The notes: generated by a model not told the origin, from the letters alone. DNA of 64,000 nt from Dyadobacter sp. LHD-138 (GCF_030929615.1 NZ_JAVFVU010000020.1:1-64000); one strand, 5' to 3'; positions 43,878-53,704 are shown, numbered from the stretch's first letter. Translations and numbers: made by a program.

Positions 43878-45302
43878 TCAGTTTTTTGGCACCCATTGCG
43901 TATGGAAAACACCTTCTTTCCCAATCAGCTCATAGGTGTGCGCACCAAAGAAATCCCGCTGGGCCTGAATCAGGTTTGATGGCATTCTTTTGCTTCGGAA
44001 TGCATCAAAATAGCTTAATGAGGAAGCAAATGCGGGAATGGCAATGCCCTTGGCAACCGAGGCCGAAATAACAGACCGCGCACCCGGGATGGTTTCATTG
44101 ACAATTTTAGCAACATTTTCATCCAGCAATAAGTGCTTTAATCCGCTATCTTTTTCATAAGCGTTGTAGATATCGTTCAAAAACGACGAGCGGATAATAC
44201 AGCCGCCACGCCAGATTTTAGCAATTTCAGACAGGTTGAGACCATAGCCGTATTCTGCCGAGGCATTGGACAGCATTTGCATGCCCTGTGCATAGGTGAT
44301 GATCATGCTGAAATAAAACGCCTGTTCCAGCTCAGCCAAAAATTGATTCTGATCTACATCCAGTTTCGCAGTTTCGGAAATGCTGTACAAAGTGGCAGCC
44401 TGCTCACGAAGCGCTTTGTATTTTGATAAATCACGCATCGCCACAGCTGCATCAATTGTCGGGATAGGGGATTGCAGATCCATGGCCGCCTGTGAAGTCC
44501 ATTTGCCGGTCCCCTTGGCCCTTGCCTCGTCCTTAATATCGTCCAGAAGTAAGTGGTCAGCGCCAGGCTCTTTGTAGGCAAATATGTCTTTTGTTATATC
44601 GATCAAAAATGACTGCAACCGGCCTTCATTCCATTTGGAAAACAATTTTTGGATGGAGCCGTTGTCCAGTTTCAATCCGTTTTTCAGAATTTCATAGGTT
44701 TCGGAAATCAACTGCATCAAGCCGTATTCAATGCCGTTGTGGACCATTTTAACAAAATGTCCAGCCGAACCTTGTCCTATATACGTGACACATGGCGCGC
44801 CGTCTACTTTGGCAGCGATGGCTTCCAGAATTGGTTTCATAACCGCATAAGCCTGTTTGTCTCCACCCGGCATAATACTCGGGCCGCGACGTGCTCCTTC
44901 TTCGCCACCGGATATTCCCATGCCAAAGAAGTGATAACCAAGGTTTTCCAAATATTCGACGCGGCGGTTGGTATCAACGAAATGAGAATTCCCTCCATCG
45001 ATAAGTATATCACCTTTGTCCAGCAGCGGCAATAATTCTTCAATAACGTTGTCTACAATTTTCCCCGCCGGTACAAGCATCGTGATTGCGCGCGGCGTTG
45101 TCAGGCTTGCGACAAATTCTTTAATATCACTGAAACCTTTTACTTTGATATTTTTCCCTTCTGTTTCGAGTAAAGCTCCTTTGCTGGCATCTTTATCATA
45201 ACCTGCTCCTGCAAAGCCATGATCACCAATATTGAGAAGTAAATTCCGGCCCATGGTGCCAAGGCCAATCATTCCAAAGTTATATTTTTGTTCTGAACTC
45301 AT
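43878..45302 (-). CDS. gnd: 6-phosphogluconate dehydrogenase (decarboxylating)
   Basis: A 474-residue NADP-dependent enzyme that converts 6-phosphogluconate to ribulose 5-phosphate and CO2. The cofactor motif is GLGTMGRNLLLN (residues 13-24), and the active-site segment SAGHFVKMVHNGIEYG carries the catalytic Lys and Asn. The C-terminal half is helical with the sequence AQRDFFGAHTYELIG near the end, which binds the substrate phosphate. Its ATG overlaps the stop of the HAD gene by four bases, so the two are translationally coupled in the operon. Confidence 0.97.
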   Translation of the reverse strand: MSSEQKYNFGMIGLGTMGRNLLLNIGDHGFAGAGYDKDASKGALLETEGKNIKVKGFSDIKEFVASLTTPRAITMLVPAGKIVDNVIEELLPLLDKGDILIDGGNSHFVDTNRRVEYLENLGYHFFGMGISGGEEGARRGPSIMPGGDKQAYAVMKPILEAIAAKVDGAPCVTYIGQGSAGHFVKMVHNGIEYGLMQLISETYEILKNGLKLDNGSIQKLFSKWNEGRLQSFLIDITKDIFAYKEPGADHLLLDDIKDEARAKGTGKWTSQAAMDLQSPIPTIDAAVAMRDLSKYKALREQAATLYSISETAKLDVDQNQFLAELEQAFYFSMIITYAQGMQMLSNASAEYGYGLNLSEIAKIWRGGCIIRSSFLNDIYNAYEKDSGLKHLLLDENVAKIVNETIPGARSVISASVAKGIAIPAFASSLSYFDAFRSKRMPSNLIQAQRDFFGAHTYELIGKEGVFHTQWVPKN

Positions 45303-45928
45303 AACTGGCTGAATTTTTCTTTTTTAAGACCTTCAAGTATCTTTTTAGTTGACTCGAAATCGGTATGATGAAAAGCGCGTATGCCTAGCTTGTGGGCCGT
45401 GGTCGTAAACATGATCCGGTCGTCGAAGTAGACGCATTGCGATGGACTAGCCTGGGCAATGCCCATAGCCAGATTAAATATTCCGGGATCAGGTTTGCGC
45501 ATTTTTACTTCACAGGAAGAGATAAAGGCGTCAAAACATTCGTGCAGTTTGAACTTTTGGACACGGTAATCGTTCAGTTCTTTTCCTTCGTTGTTGATGG
45601 AAATTACACGGAAACCGCAATCTTTTTTCCACGCTTTAAGCCATTTCAGCATATCCGGCAGCTCTACCGACTGCGAATAGATAAATGCTTTAAAATCCTC
45701 CCGTGCGAAATCACGGGGATGATTGAAAATTACGGTATCGAGATATTCGTCGAGGGTTACACTACCGATCTCATAGACATTGAATATGAAATTATGGAGC
45801 GCATTTACTTCGGCATAATCCAGCCCGAATTTTTCAGCCGCTACCTGACGTGATTCGTGCCCCCAGCCATTGCTGAGGAGCACGCCACCGATATCAAAAA
45901 ATAGTATTTTAAGATCAGTACTTTCCAT
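45299..45928 (-). CDS. HAD-superfamily (subfamily IA) phosphatase
   Basis: The 209-residue protein has HAD motif I in LFFDIGGVLLS (Asp nucleophile; the second Asp replaced by Gly as in YihX-type sugar phosphatases), motif II Ser-Thr-like in RVISINNEGKE, a conserved Lys region (EVKMRKPDPGIF), and motif IV in CVYFDDR. It lies between tal and gnd in the pentose-phosphate operon and overlaps the gnd start. A sugar-phosphate substrate from this pathway is likely. The lactonase step of the pathway has no gene here, but a HAD enzyme would not normally replace it. Confidence 0.87.
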   Translation of the reverse strand: MESTDLKILFFDIGGVLLSNGWGHESRQVAAEKFGLDYAEVNALHNFIFNVYEIGSVTLDEYLDTVIFNHPRDFAREDFKAFIYSQSVELPDMLKWLKAWKKDCGFRVISINNEGKELNDYRVQKFKLHECFDAFISSCEVKMRKPDPGIFNLAMGIAQASPSQCVYFDDRIMFTTTAHKLGIRAFHHTDFESTKKILEGLKKEKFSQL

Positions 45929-45936
45929 TATTACAG

Positions 45937-47037
45937 TTAGTTGACTTTGGATTTTTGGTCTTCAATAGCCTGTAATAATTTTTCAAAAGGCTTATTAAAT
46001 TTATCAATTCCTTCGTCTTCCAACTGTTTTGTAATCGCGTCGATATCAATTCCGGCGGCTTTGATTTTTGCAAGAACCTCCGTCGCCCCATCCAGATCAT
46101 CTTCCAAACGACTTGCCGGATCGCCGTGGTCGCGGTATGCTTCCAGTGTCTCCAAAGGAATGGTATCAACGGTGTCCGGACCGATCAGGGCTTCCACATA
46201 CTTGGTATCCTTGAAGGCCGGGTTTTTGCTGCTGGTACTTGCCCAAAGCAAACGCTGCGGAACGGCACCTTTTTCGGCCAGTTTTTTCCAGCGGTCGGTG
46301 CTGAATACTCTTTTATAAATTTCGTAGGCTTTTTTGGCGGAAGCAATGGCAACTTCGCCTTTAAGCTCGCCCAATCCTTTTTCATCCAGCAAAGGATCAA
46401 CGACAACATCGATGCGGCTCAGGAAGAAACTGGCCACGGAAGCAATATTGCTAACCGGTAAACCCTTCGCAGCCCTTTCTTCCAAACCTGAAATGTAAGC
46501 TTCTGTAACTGCCTCGTAACGATCCAGTCCGAATAGCAGCGTAACGTTGATATTGATGCCCTCGCTGATGGCTTTCCGGATGGCAGGAAGACCGGGCTCG
46601 GTTCCCGGAATTTTGATCATTACATTTTCTTTATCAACAGCCTTCCAAAGTTCAATCGCCTGCTTGATGGTTCCTTCCGTATTTAAAGCAAGGAAAGGAG
46701 AAACTTCAAGACTCACATAACCGTCACCGCCTTTTGGAGCTTCATCATAAACGGGTCTCAACAGATCACAGGCCAGCTTGATGTCGCTTACCGCCAGACC
46801 AAAAAATATCTCTTCGTTCGTTTTATCTCCTTTTGACAAGGCGCTGATATCCGCATCATAGTCAGCGCTGCTGCTGATTGCTTTTTCAAAAATAGCGGGG
46901 TTTGAAGTTACGCCTCTAACGCCATCTTCTTCCACCAGTTTCTTAAGTTCACCCGTATTAATAATCTTACGGTCAATAAAATCCAACCAGATGCTTTGAC
47001 CAAACTCGTGTATTTGTTTTACTTTGTTACTTGCCAT
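45937..47037 (-). CDS. tal: Transaldolase
   Basis: A 366-residue transaldolase that moves a three-carbon unit from sedoheptulose 7-phosphate to glyceraldehyde 3-phosphate. The family start GVRGVTSNPAIFEKAI is present (about residues 38-53), and the Schiff-base lysine is in ENVMIKIPGTEPGL. The protein is longer than the 317-residue E. coli TalB and resembles the longer form of many other bacteria. The Met at 47037 is chosen over the codon pair just upstream (47043), and either is possible. It is the second gene of the operon. Confidence 0.95.
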   Translation of the reverse strand: MASNKVKQIHEFGQSIWLDFIDRKIINTGELKKLVEEDGVRGVTSNPAIFEKAISSSADYDADISALSKGDKTNEEIFFGLAVSDIKLACDLLRPVYDEAPKGGDGYVSLEVSPFLALNTEGTIKQAIELWKAVDKENVMIKIPGTEPGLPAIRKAISEGININVTLLFGLDRYEAVTEAYISGLEERAAKGLPVSNIASVASFFLSRIDVVVDPLLDEKGLGELKGEVAIASAKKAYEIYKRVFSTDRWKKLAEKGAVPQRLLWASTSSKNPAFKDTKYVEALIGPDTVDTIPLETLEAYRDHGDPASRLEDDLDGATEVLAKIKAAGIDIDAITKQLEDEGIDKFNKPFEKLLQAIEDQKSKVN

Positions 47038-47063
47038 AACCAACTTTAATTTGAATTATAAAT

Positions 47064-47507
47064 TTACTTTTCTAATGCTTTAACTTTTCCAAGACGACGT
47101 AAGTGCCGCTCTAACCCTGTAAACTCGGCATTTAAAAATGCTCCGATCAATTCCAGAGCGGCGCTGTTTCCGGTTACCCGGCCTCCGAGACAAAGGATAT
47201 TCAGGTCGTCATCCTCAACACCCTGATGTGCTGAAAAATGATCGTTGATAAGGGCAGCACGCGCTCCGGCCACTTTATTCGCGGCCACGGATGCCCCGAC
47301 GCCGCTGCCGCAAACCGCTATGCCGCGGTCTAGCGCTCCGGCTGCAACTGCTTCTGCAAGCGGTATTACAAAGTCGGGGTAGTCGTCCTTATTGTCCAGT
47401 TGATAGGCTCCGAAATCTGTTACATGGTGCCCAAGCGAAACGATGTAGTCTCTGATTATTCCTTTTAACGCAAATCCGCCGTGATCGGCTGCTATTCCTA
47501 TTTTCAT
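47064..47507 (-). CDS. rpiB: Ribose-5-phosphate isomerase B
   Basis: A 147-residue enzyme that interconverts ribose 5-phosphate and ribulose 5-phosphate. MKIGIAADHGGFALKG at the start, the catalytic Cys in GIAVCGSGVGASVAANK and the NILCLGGRVTG segment are all characteristic of the RpiB/LacAB family. It leads the pentose-phosphate operon, 26 bases before the tal start, so the operon promoter is probably in the region above 47507. Confidence 0.95.
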   Translation of the reverse strand: MKIGIAADHGGFALKGIIRDYIVSLGHHVTDFGAYQLDNKDDYPDFVIPLAEAVAAGALDRGIAVCGSGVGASVAANKVAGARAALINDHFSAHQGVEDDDLNILCLGGRVTGNSAALELIGAFLNAEFTGLERHLRRLGKVKALEK

Positions 47508-48000
47508 CTTATTTATTTAACAACGCTTTTGGTTTATTAATTACATTTTCTAAGGTAAATCCAAAAACTTAATACAGATCCTCCGCTGGCGTAGATTCCC
47601 TGGAAGTGGTCATGGCAATATCATGTTGCCATCGTCGGTAATTTCTTCGTATCTGATCCCATTTTAAGCTATTCTGTTAGATTAGTTATTGTGGTAAACC
47701 GATAAGCCTGTCTTTCAGAAACTGCGTTTTGTTCGCTCCAATCTTCTAAAAAAAATCAAGTTACCAGACTTGTTACGGAATTCCTATCATATGCGGCAAA
47801 GACTTTTGATATAACTTTTGTGTTCGTTATGAGGTGCTGTACACCCATTTGATAAATTCCCTCTATACTTTTACCGGTGGAAGTTTCCTTTATTCAAAAT
47901 TGAAGTTTGAAAGCACCGGACCCAACAATTATTTAAAGGAGTGTGTTGTATGAATGCTCTTTTTTGTTGGGTGATAGATGAAGGCTACGAGGCATAAAAA
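47508..48000. other. Intergenic region with repeats, no clear gene
   Basis: This stretch upstream of rpiB probably holds the operon promoter. TTGTGGTAAACCGAT (47689-47703) is complementary to 48016-48030 at 14 of 15 positions. A 30-codon minus-strand frame near 47573-47680 looks protein-like but has no good start. Confidence 0.45.
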
Positions 48001-48045
48001 GTTGTTTGAACTTCTATTGGTTTACCACAAATAAGTTCAAATAAC
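48001..48045. repeat. Inverted repeat related to the MITE ends
   Basis: GTTGTTTGAACTT (48001-48013) pairs with 48033-48045 at 12 of 13 positions. The arm resembles the 17-bp end of the element at 37615, and the enclosed TTGG.TTTACCACAAAT also resembles the sequence that follows that end. It may be a solo or deleted copy. Confidence 0.5.
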
Positions 48046-48074
48046 GTCAGTATCGGCATGCTGCTGGTTAAAAC

Positions 48075-48116
48075 AAAAGCTGAATACATTCCTGGTATGG
48101 AACCGTATTCAGCTTT
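48075..48116 (-). terminator. Terminator after the Gfo/Idh gene
   Basis: AAAAGCTGAATAC pairs perfectly with GTATTCAGCTTTT (48104-48116). It lies just past the stop of the minus-strand oxidoreductase and gives a T run in that direction. Confidence 0.82.
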
Positions 48117-48137
48117 TAGTATTTGGATCAAAAAAGA

Positions 48138-49304
48138 TCAAACGGTCAATTTTACAATCTGAGCCTGTTTTTGCGCTTTCAGGGCTAATTCGGTGGCCAG
48201 GAAACAGTGTTCCTGAGACATCGCCGTTTCCGTTCTGTTGATCACATCATCAACCAGCTGTTTGCCATACGGAAGTGGCTCCTTGCTGCAATCGATGTAT
48301 TTTGTTTCCTTTTGCGTTACGAGAAACAAGTGGTTCCCGCCTTCACGACCACCGATATCGACATTCTTGCGAAGTTCAATAAATCCTTCTGTTCCAAGGA
48401 TTGTTAACCGGCCGTCACCCCAGCTTTTCAGGCCGTCGGGGGTAAACCAGTCTACACGAATATATCCTGTTCCACCATTGCCGCGAATCATACAATCTCC
48501 GAAATCTTCAAATTTTGGGTATTGCGGGTGGCTGACATTTCCCACCTGAGAAGCCACCACCTCGGCTTTACTGGAACCGGTAAAGAACAGAAACTGGTCA
48601 AACTGGTGAGACGCAATGTCACAAATGACACCGCCATAACGTTTGGCATCGAAGAACCATTCGGGGCGTGAACTGGCTGACATCCGGTGCGGGCCAAGTC
48701 CGATCGTTTGTATCACTTTTCCGATAGCTCCCGCTTTAACAAGTTCGCCTGCTTTGACAGTAGCCCGGTTTTCAAGACGTTCACCGTACATAATTGAATA
48801 GATCCGACCCGTTTCTTTTTGTACTTTACGAACCTGTGCCAATTGTTCCAGTGAGGTTATGCCAGGCTTGTCGGCCATAAAATCCTTGCCATGCTTCATC
48901 ACGCGGATTCCTATCGGTGCGCGTTCATCGGGAATTGCCGAGCTAAGCACTAGCTGGATGGATTTGTCTTCCAGTATCTCTTTTTCTGTCGCAACCAGTT
49001 TGGCGTCGGGATATTTCTTCCCGAATGCGGCCGTCAGATCCGCTTCCTTTGCATAGTAAGCAACCAGTTGTCCTCCGCCTCTGGTCACCGCCTCCACCTG
49101 TCCGTAAATATGCCCGTGATTCATGCCGATCACGGCAAATTTTATCCTTCCCGGCTCGATAATTTCTTCCTCAATTTCTGCTGCTTCCGAAGCAACCGGA
49201 GCGCTGGCTGCCTCACCTGGAATGGCTGACATCATGATCAGTCCCGCGGCGGTACTCATGGTGTTTCTGATAAATTCACGTCGGTTATCTTCTGCTTTTT
49301 TCAT
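48138..49304 (-). CDS. Tat-exported Gfo/Idh/MocA-family oxidoreductase
   Basis: A 388-residue NAD(P)-dependent sugar oxidoreductase. The N-terminus carries a twin-arginine signal (RREFIRNTMSTAAGLIMMSA), so folded, cofactor-bound enzyme is exported to the periplasm. The Rossmann part starts IKFAVIGMNHGHIYG, and the catalytic Lys lies in MADKPGITSLEQ, the family's usual EKP turned to DKP. The C-terminal half is the beta-sheet substrate domain. It is a single gene, ended by a terminator. A second exported member is interrupted at 61987-63363. Confidence 0.9.
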   Translation of the reverse strand: MKKAEDNRREFIRNTMSTAAGLIMMSAIPGEAASAPVASEAAEIEEEIIEPGRIKFAVIGMNHGHIYGQVEAVTRGGGQLVAYYAKEADLTAAFGKKYPDAKLVATEKEILEDKSIQLVLSSAIPDERAPIGIRVMKHGKDFMADKPGITSLEQLAQVRKVQKETGRIYSIMYGERLENRATVKAGELVKAGAIGKVIQTIGLGPHRMSASSRPEWFFDAKRYGGVICDIASHQFDQFLFFTGSSKAEVVASQVGNVSHPQYPKFEDFGDCMIRGNGGTGYIRVDWFTPDGLKSWGDGRLTILGTEGFIELRKNVDIGGREGGNHLFLVTQKETKYIDCSKEPLPYGKQLVDDVINRTETAMSQEHCFLATELALKAQKQAQIVKLTV

Positions 49305-49580
49305 TTTCAGGTTCGTATCAAAAAGGATTGTTTTCTTTGAAATAGGGTACTGTTATTACAAGACTTGATAATGCTTTAATTACCCTTAAGTCCGCCAGGA
49401 AATGAACATACTGACCAGAGACATAAAACATTTTATATTACTTAGCAGAATTTAAAGACCCGTAGCGGGGAAATAAAAAGCGGGGAGAAATATTTCACTT
49501 TATATGGATAATAGTAAGTTCAGAAATTGCAAAGTATCATAATTAATCGGAAATTGCGCCCCCAAATTTTTAGAATTATA

Positions 49581-50837
49581 ATGACCAGTATTTCCTGCGG
49601 AATCGACTTCGGAACTTCCAATTCAAGTATAGCAATAGCAAACCAGGGTAACGTCCATCTCGTTCCGGTAGAGGGTTCCAGTACAACAACGCCAAGTGCA
49701 ATGTTTTTTCTCCGTAAAGGCAATGTTCCTTATTATGGGAGAGCGGCAGTGAATATGTTTCTGGATCGAAATCCGGGACGTTTTATGCGCAGTTTAAAGC
49801 GTGTGTTAGGCACGCCGGTGATGCGTCAGGGAACGATGGTGAACGGTGAGCTGATGCGGTTCGATCAGATCATCATTTCTTTTTTACAAAATTTAAAAGA
49901 GAAGGCAGACGCTGAGGCTGGTCATGAAATGGAAAATGTAGTGATGGGCAGGCCGGTGCATTTTGTTGACAACGACAGCGCGGCGGATATCAGAGCCGAA
50001 GCTGAATTGAAAGCGATTGCCAAACAGCTGGGATTCAAAAATATAGATTTTCAATTTGAGCCTATTGCCGCAGCCTTCGCTCATGAAGTGAACATAACGG
50101 GAGAAAAGCTGGCGATTGTCGTGGATCTGGGGGGAGGAACTTCCGATTTTACGGTGATCAGGTTATCCAATAAATACATCAACAAGGCCGACCGCACTTC
50201 GGATATTCTGGCTAATACCGGGATTCGGGTAGGAGGGAATGATTTTGATAAAGACCTGAGTTTGGCGGCCATTATGCCTGAATTGGGTTATCGGAGTACT
50301 TATGGTTCTAAAAATCTGGAAGTGCCTTTGTATCATTATTTTGACTTGTCGGAGTGGAGCAAAGTTAACTTTCTTTATACGACCAAGATCATATCACAAA
50401 CCAAGCAGATCCTTTTTGAGGCGCACGACAAAATCCGCTACAAGCGTCTGTTACAGGTGCTTGAACAGGAAACCGGTCATACGCTATTGGCAGCTACCGA
50501 GGAAACGAAAATTGCGCTGACCTCACAGGCTGAATACGACGCGCCTTTCGATTTCCTTGAAGACGGCCTTACGACGAAAGTTACCCGTGAGCAATTTGAC
50601 GAAGCCATTATTCAAAAGATTGAAAAAATATCCAACTCAGCTTTGCAATGTTTGTTGGATGCAAAGGTTCAAAAGGAAGATATTGAGCTTGTGATTCTGA
50701 CGGGTGGCTCTACCGAGGTGCCTTTGATACAAACGGAATTCAAAAAGCTTTTTCCCAACGCTGCTCTGGCGGATGAAAACAAACTTTCCAGCGTAGGGCT
50801 TGGTTTGGCTTATGACAGCCATAATAAATTTGCCTGA
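49581..50837 (+). CDS. Hsp70-family protein, YegD-like
   Basis: A 418-residue ATPase with the actin/Hsp70 fold. The phosphate-1 loop is GIDFGTSNSSIAI, the phosphate-2 segment is VVDLGGGTSDFTVI (about residue 190), and the adenosine motif is ILTGGSTEVPLI near the end. The Hsp70 peptide-binding domain is missing, so it is the short YegD type. I start at Met 49581, directly before the first strand, rather than at the in-frame codon at 49527. It is monocistronic and ends at a strong two-way terminator. Clients are unknown. Confidence 0.9.
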   Translation: MTSISCGIDFGTSNSSIAIANQGNVHLVPVEGSSTTTPSAMFFLRKGNVPYYGRAAVNMFLDRNPGRFMRSLKRVLGTPVMRQGTMVNGELMRFDQIIISFLQNLKEKADAEAGHEMENVVMGRPVHFVDNDSAADIRAEAELKAIAKQLGFKNIDFQFEPIAAAFAHEVNITGEKLAIVVDLGGGTSDFTVIRLSNKYINKADRTSDILANTGIRVGGNDFDKDLSLAAIMPELGYRSTYGSKNLEVPLYHYFDLSEWSKVNFLYTTKIISQTKQILFEAHDKIRYKRLLQVLEQETGHTLLAATEETKIALTSQAEYDAPFDFLEDGLTTKVTREQFDEAIIQKIEKISNSALQCLLDAKVQKEDIELVILTGGSTEVPLIQTEFKKLFPNAALADENKLSSVGLGLAYDSHNKFA

Positions 50838-50851
50838 GTGTATTCGGCATA

Positions 50852-50895
50852 AAAACGAGAAAGGTGTGCTTTTTGTGCAGCTCCTTTCTCGTTTT
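50852..50895. terminator. Bidirectional terminator
   Basis: AAAACGAGAAAGG pairs perfectly with CCTTTCTCGTTTT (50883-50895). It is shared by the convergent Hsp70-like and sugar-dehydrogenase genes. Confidence 0.88.
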
Positions 50896-50916
50896 AAACG
50901 GTCGACAATTTTGATG

Positions 50917-52635
50917 TTATCTGGCTTTGGAAATTCTTCTTATTTTACCGTCACTTTTGGTCATCATATACATTTCCCTTGTAAAATAATCGTATTCTAC
51001 TCTCAAATCCACCCGTTTGGAACCTGACATTTTCTGTAAATTAGTTGGCTCGCCATTTTGAATAATTCCAATTTCATATACCGTCGAATCTGACAATTGT
51101 CTGTTGATGTTGGCAAAGAAGATCCGTCCGTTAACAATATCACCGAAGATGTATTTATCCTTAAGTGCAGTCAACGCACCTTCATATACAGACCCACCAC
51201 TGATGGCATTACCGTCCAAATGGTCATATTCGAGATAAGGTCTGATGTATTTTTCGGAATCACTCACTTTAAAAACAGTTTTAAGGTCGGATGGAGAAAT
51301 TCCATAACTTCCTTCGCGGGTGTTCCAGCCATAATCACCCCCTTTAACGATTACGTTGACCTCTTCGAAATTACCTTCGCCAACCTCGGCGCTGAACATT
51401 ATTTTTCCGTGATTTAAATCCCAGGACATACGATGTGGATTCCTAAAACCGAAAGCCCATATTTCTTTTCTGGTTCCCGGGTCAGGGTTGTTTACAAACG
51501 GATTGTCTGAGGGAATTCCATATTTTCCATTCGGGCTGTTATTGCCGAGCGGGTCAATTCTGATAATCGTTCCCAGTAAAGAATTGAGGTGATGCGTCAG
51601 TTCAGGATGTTTGCCAATGGTTGAGCCGCCGTCACCGGTACCGATGAAGAGCATACCATAGTCCGGGTCTTTTTTATCAATGCCCGGAATAAAGTTAATG
51701 TCCTGCGTTCCGTGTACGCCCGAGGGGACATTAATCCGTAATAACTCTCTTCGGCTTCCTTCAAAAACAGCGCTTTTTACATCGTTGATTTTCCACGCGG
51801 ACACGACCCACTGCATGGCGACTTTGATCGAGTCGTTGAATTCGTAATCCGCTTTTTTGCCGGTAAACGCCTCCGTGTGGGTAATGTAAATCAACCCGTT
51901 TTTCTGATAATCCGGATGAAATGCAAAACTGCCCAGACCGGTTCCCAGACCCGGTGCGTTGATGTAATGATCGATTTTTTGCCGTATGTCAAGGAACGTG
52001 CTAACCTGTCCTTTGTGGATATGATGAATAATTCCCCTTTGATCGCTCACAAAGAGCGATCCGTCAGCCGTCGGATGCGGTCTCATATTGGCAATCCTGG
52101 TCAGAGGAGGTTTGTCGGAAGACGCAGGAATTTGAACGAAATCTTCCAGCTCAATCGTAATCCCGGATTTTTTAACCGGCACACCAACCCTTTCGCTCGT
52201 TGTTGAAACAGCATCGGTTTCAGTTTTAACAACCAGCGGTTCGATGGGATTAAGCGCTGTTTCCTTATGGATGTAAGCCAGGATTGAATTGATTTCGGCT
52301 GGTTTCAGGAAATCAAAAGACGGCATGACCATTTTAAATTTCTTACTCAGATTGACGGCCCTGAGATCTCCGGAATCGATAACCTTCGCCGGGTTCAGGA
52401 TAAAATCGGTTAAGCTTTTTTCTGACAACAGATGGGTGATGCCGCCAAGTCTGGGCCCTATGCCTTCGTCGGCGATGGCGTGGCAAGAGGCACAATTGTT
52501 ATTGAAAAGTTCTTTTCCCTGGGTTAATGTCTTGTTGTCAGACGGATAGCCCGTAGTTTTTTTACTGGTGGAACAATTGACGAGGACAAAAACGGTAACG
52601 GAAAAACAAACAGCATAAGCTAGAAAACGGTACAT
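50917..52635 (-). CDS. Lipoprotein with cytochrome c domain and PQQ-type sugar dehydrogenase domain
   Basis: The 572-residue product is a lipoprotein (lipobox VLVNC|S, Cys21). A cytochrome c domain follows (about 35-130) with the haem site CASCH and a distal Met in MVMPSF. A soluble glucose/sorbosone dehydrogenase-type propeller then runs from about 165 to the end, with LTRIANMRPHPTADGSLFVSDQRG, LIYITHTEAF and WAFGFRNPHRMSWD. It would oxidise a sugar or aldehyde in the periplasm with PQQ and pass electrons through its own haem. No PQQ synthesis genes are in the window. Confidence 0.88.
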   Translation of the reverse strand: MYRFLAYAVCFSVTVFVLVNCSTSKKTTGYPSDNKTLTQGKELFNNNCASCHAIADEGIGPRLGGITHLLSEKSLTDFILNPAKVIDSGDLRAVNLSKKFKMVMPSFDFLKPAEINSILAYIHKETALNPIEPLVVKTETDAVSTTSERVGVPVKKSGITIELEDFVQIPASSDKPPLTRIANMRPHPTADGSLFVSDQRGIIHHIHKGQVSTFLDIRQKIDHYINAPGLGTGLGSFAFHPDYQKNGLIYITHTEAFTGKKADYEFNDSIKVAMQWVVSAWKINDVKSAVFEGSRRELLRINVPSGVHGTQDINFIPGIDKKDPDYGMLFIGTGDGGSTIGKHPELTHHLNSLLGTIIRIDPLGNNSPNGKYGIPSDNPFVNNPDPGTRKEIWAFGFRNPHRMSWDLNHGKIMFSAEVGEGNFEEVNVIVKGGDYGWNTREGSYGISPSDLKTVFKVSDSEKYIRPYLEYDHLDGNAISGGSVYEGALTALKDKYIFGDIVNGRIFFANINRQLSDSTVYEIGIIQNGEPTNLQKMSGSKRVDLRVEYDYFTREMYMMTKSDGKIRRISKAR

Positions 52636-52844
52636 AGAAATTCTTTCAGGTGTTTAGGATTTATTTCATTCAAAAAGCCGAATGTATACAGAGATCCGTT
52701 CGGTTTTAAGAAGACGAAATTATGAACCTTTTCCACTAGGAAAGCGTCGCGCGTGAGATTTCTTTTTTAGCGGACTTTTTATAATTGATTTGTTGGTGTA
52801 TTTTAGGAGGTAACTATTCTCAAGAATCTTAGCTGTTCTCTTTT

Positions 52845-53570
52845 ATGGAAAACGATAAGGCGAAAATGGCACGTATCTTTCAGCTCCTGGCAGAGCATCC
52901 TATTAGCGAGGATACAAGAAATCTTTCCAATCAGCTACTTTATATCTCGTTTTTTACTCTACTTTTGGATTTGCAAATGGTTAATATTCAATTTATTAAA
53001 TCATATGTACAATCCGTCGAGGTGCTAGGGTTTGCGTTTGGAAAGGGGAGCTATAATCTGATATTGGGTGTGGCGCTACTCTGTTGTCTTTTTTATGCTA
53101 TTCTCTTATGGTTTAGTGCGAAATGGGATAAAAATAGGGCGATACATATGGCCAAATTACAGGCGCAAATAGAAGAACTGCCAGAGAAGCTTGCAAATGG
53201 GGATGTTTACGGGAATCGCCAATTTGATAAAGTCAAGAAGTATGAAGCCATGTATTTGGATTTTGAGCAAAAAATAAAGGGCTTGGAGCGAAAACTTGCC
53301 GAAAGCGAAGAAAATATTGACGAGGATATGCTGGAACTTATTAGGGAACGTATTTTCGAACTTAGAATGACGAATCCAAACGTGCTCAACAAAGCAACGG
53401 AAGCAATGAACCGTATGGGTGACATCATCAAATGGAATAATGAAAACATTATACCCATGCAGCAAAACTTGGATTTCAGGAGACGATTGACCATTGGTTT
53501 TCCGATTGCGATGGCAAGCCTCGCCTTAATCCTTGCTGCCGTTGTATTTGCACTTTCTTTTTTTAGCTAG
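52845..53570 (+). CDS. Membrane protein with central coiled coil, unknown function
   Basis: A 241-residue protein with hydrophobic helices at about 30-46, 68-90 and 217-240. A long charged helical region (about 95-200, including KYEAMYLDFEQKIKGLERKL) separates the second and third and looks like a coiled coil. No known domain was recognised. The sequence and composition are consistent with a real gene. It lies alone between the sugar dehydrogenase and a small exported protein. Confidence 0.7.
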   Translation: MENDKAKMARIFQLLAEHPISEDTRNLSNQLLYISFFTLLLDLQMVNIQFIKSYVQSVEVLGFAFGKGSYNLILGVALLCCLFYAILLWFSAKWDKNRAIHMAKLQAQIEELPEKLANGDVYGNRQFDKVKKYEAMYLDFEQKIKGLERKLAESEENIDEDMLELIRERIFELRMTNPNVLNKATEAMNRMGDIIKWNNENIIPMQQNLDFRRRLTIGFPIAMASLALILAAVVFALSFFS

Positions 53571-53704
53571 TGCCGATGCCTGTACTCGATTTTTGTCCGG
53601 AAATAAAATAGATTGGAAGTGGCTGGATATTTGTCTTTACACCCCCCAAAAAAAATCGGCAAAGAAAATACTTCGCGAAATCTGATAAGAGACCTTTCAA
53701 AAAA

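Noticed and set aside
47573-47680. Short minus-strand frame upstream of rpiB containing WDQIRRNYRRWQHD
   Set aside because: It looks protein-like but is only about 30 codons with no start codon, so evidence is too weak to call a gene.
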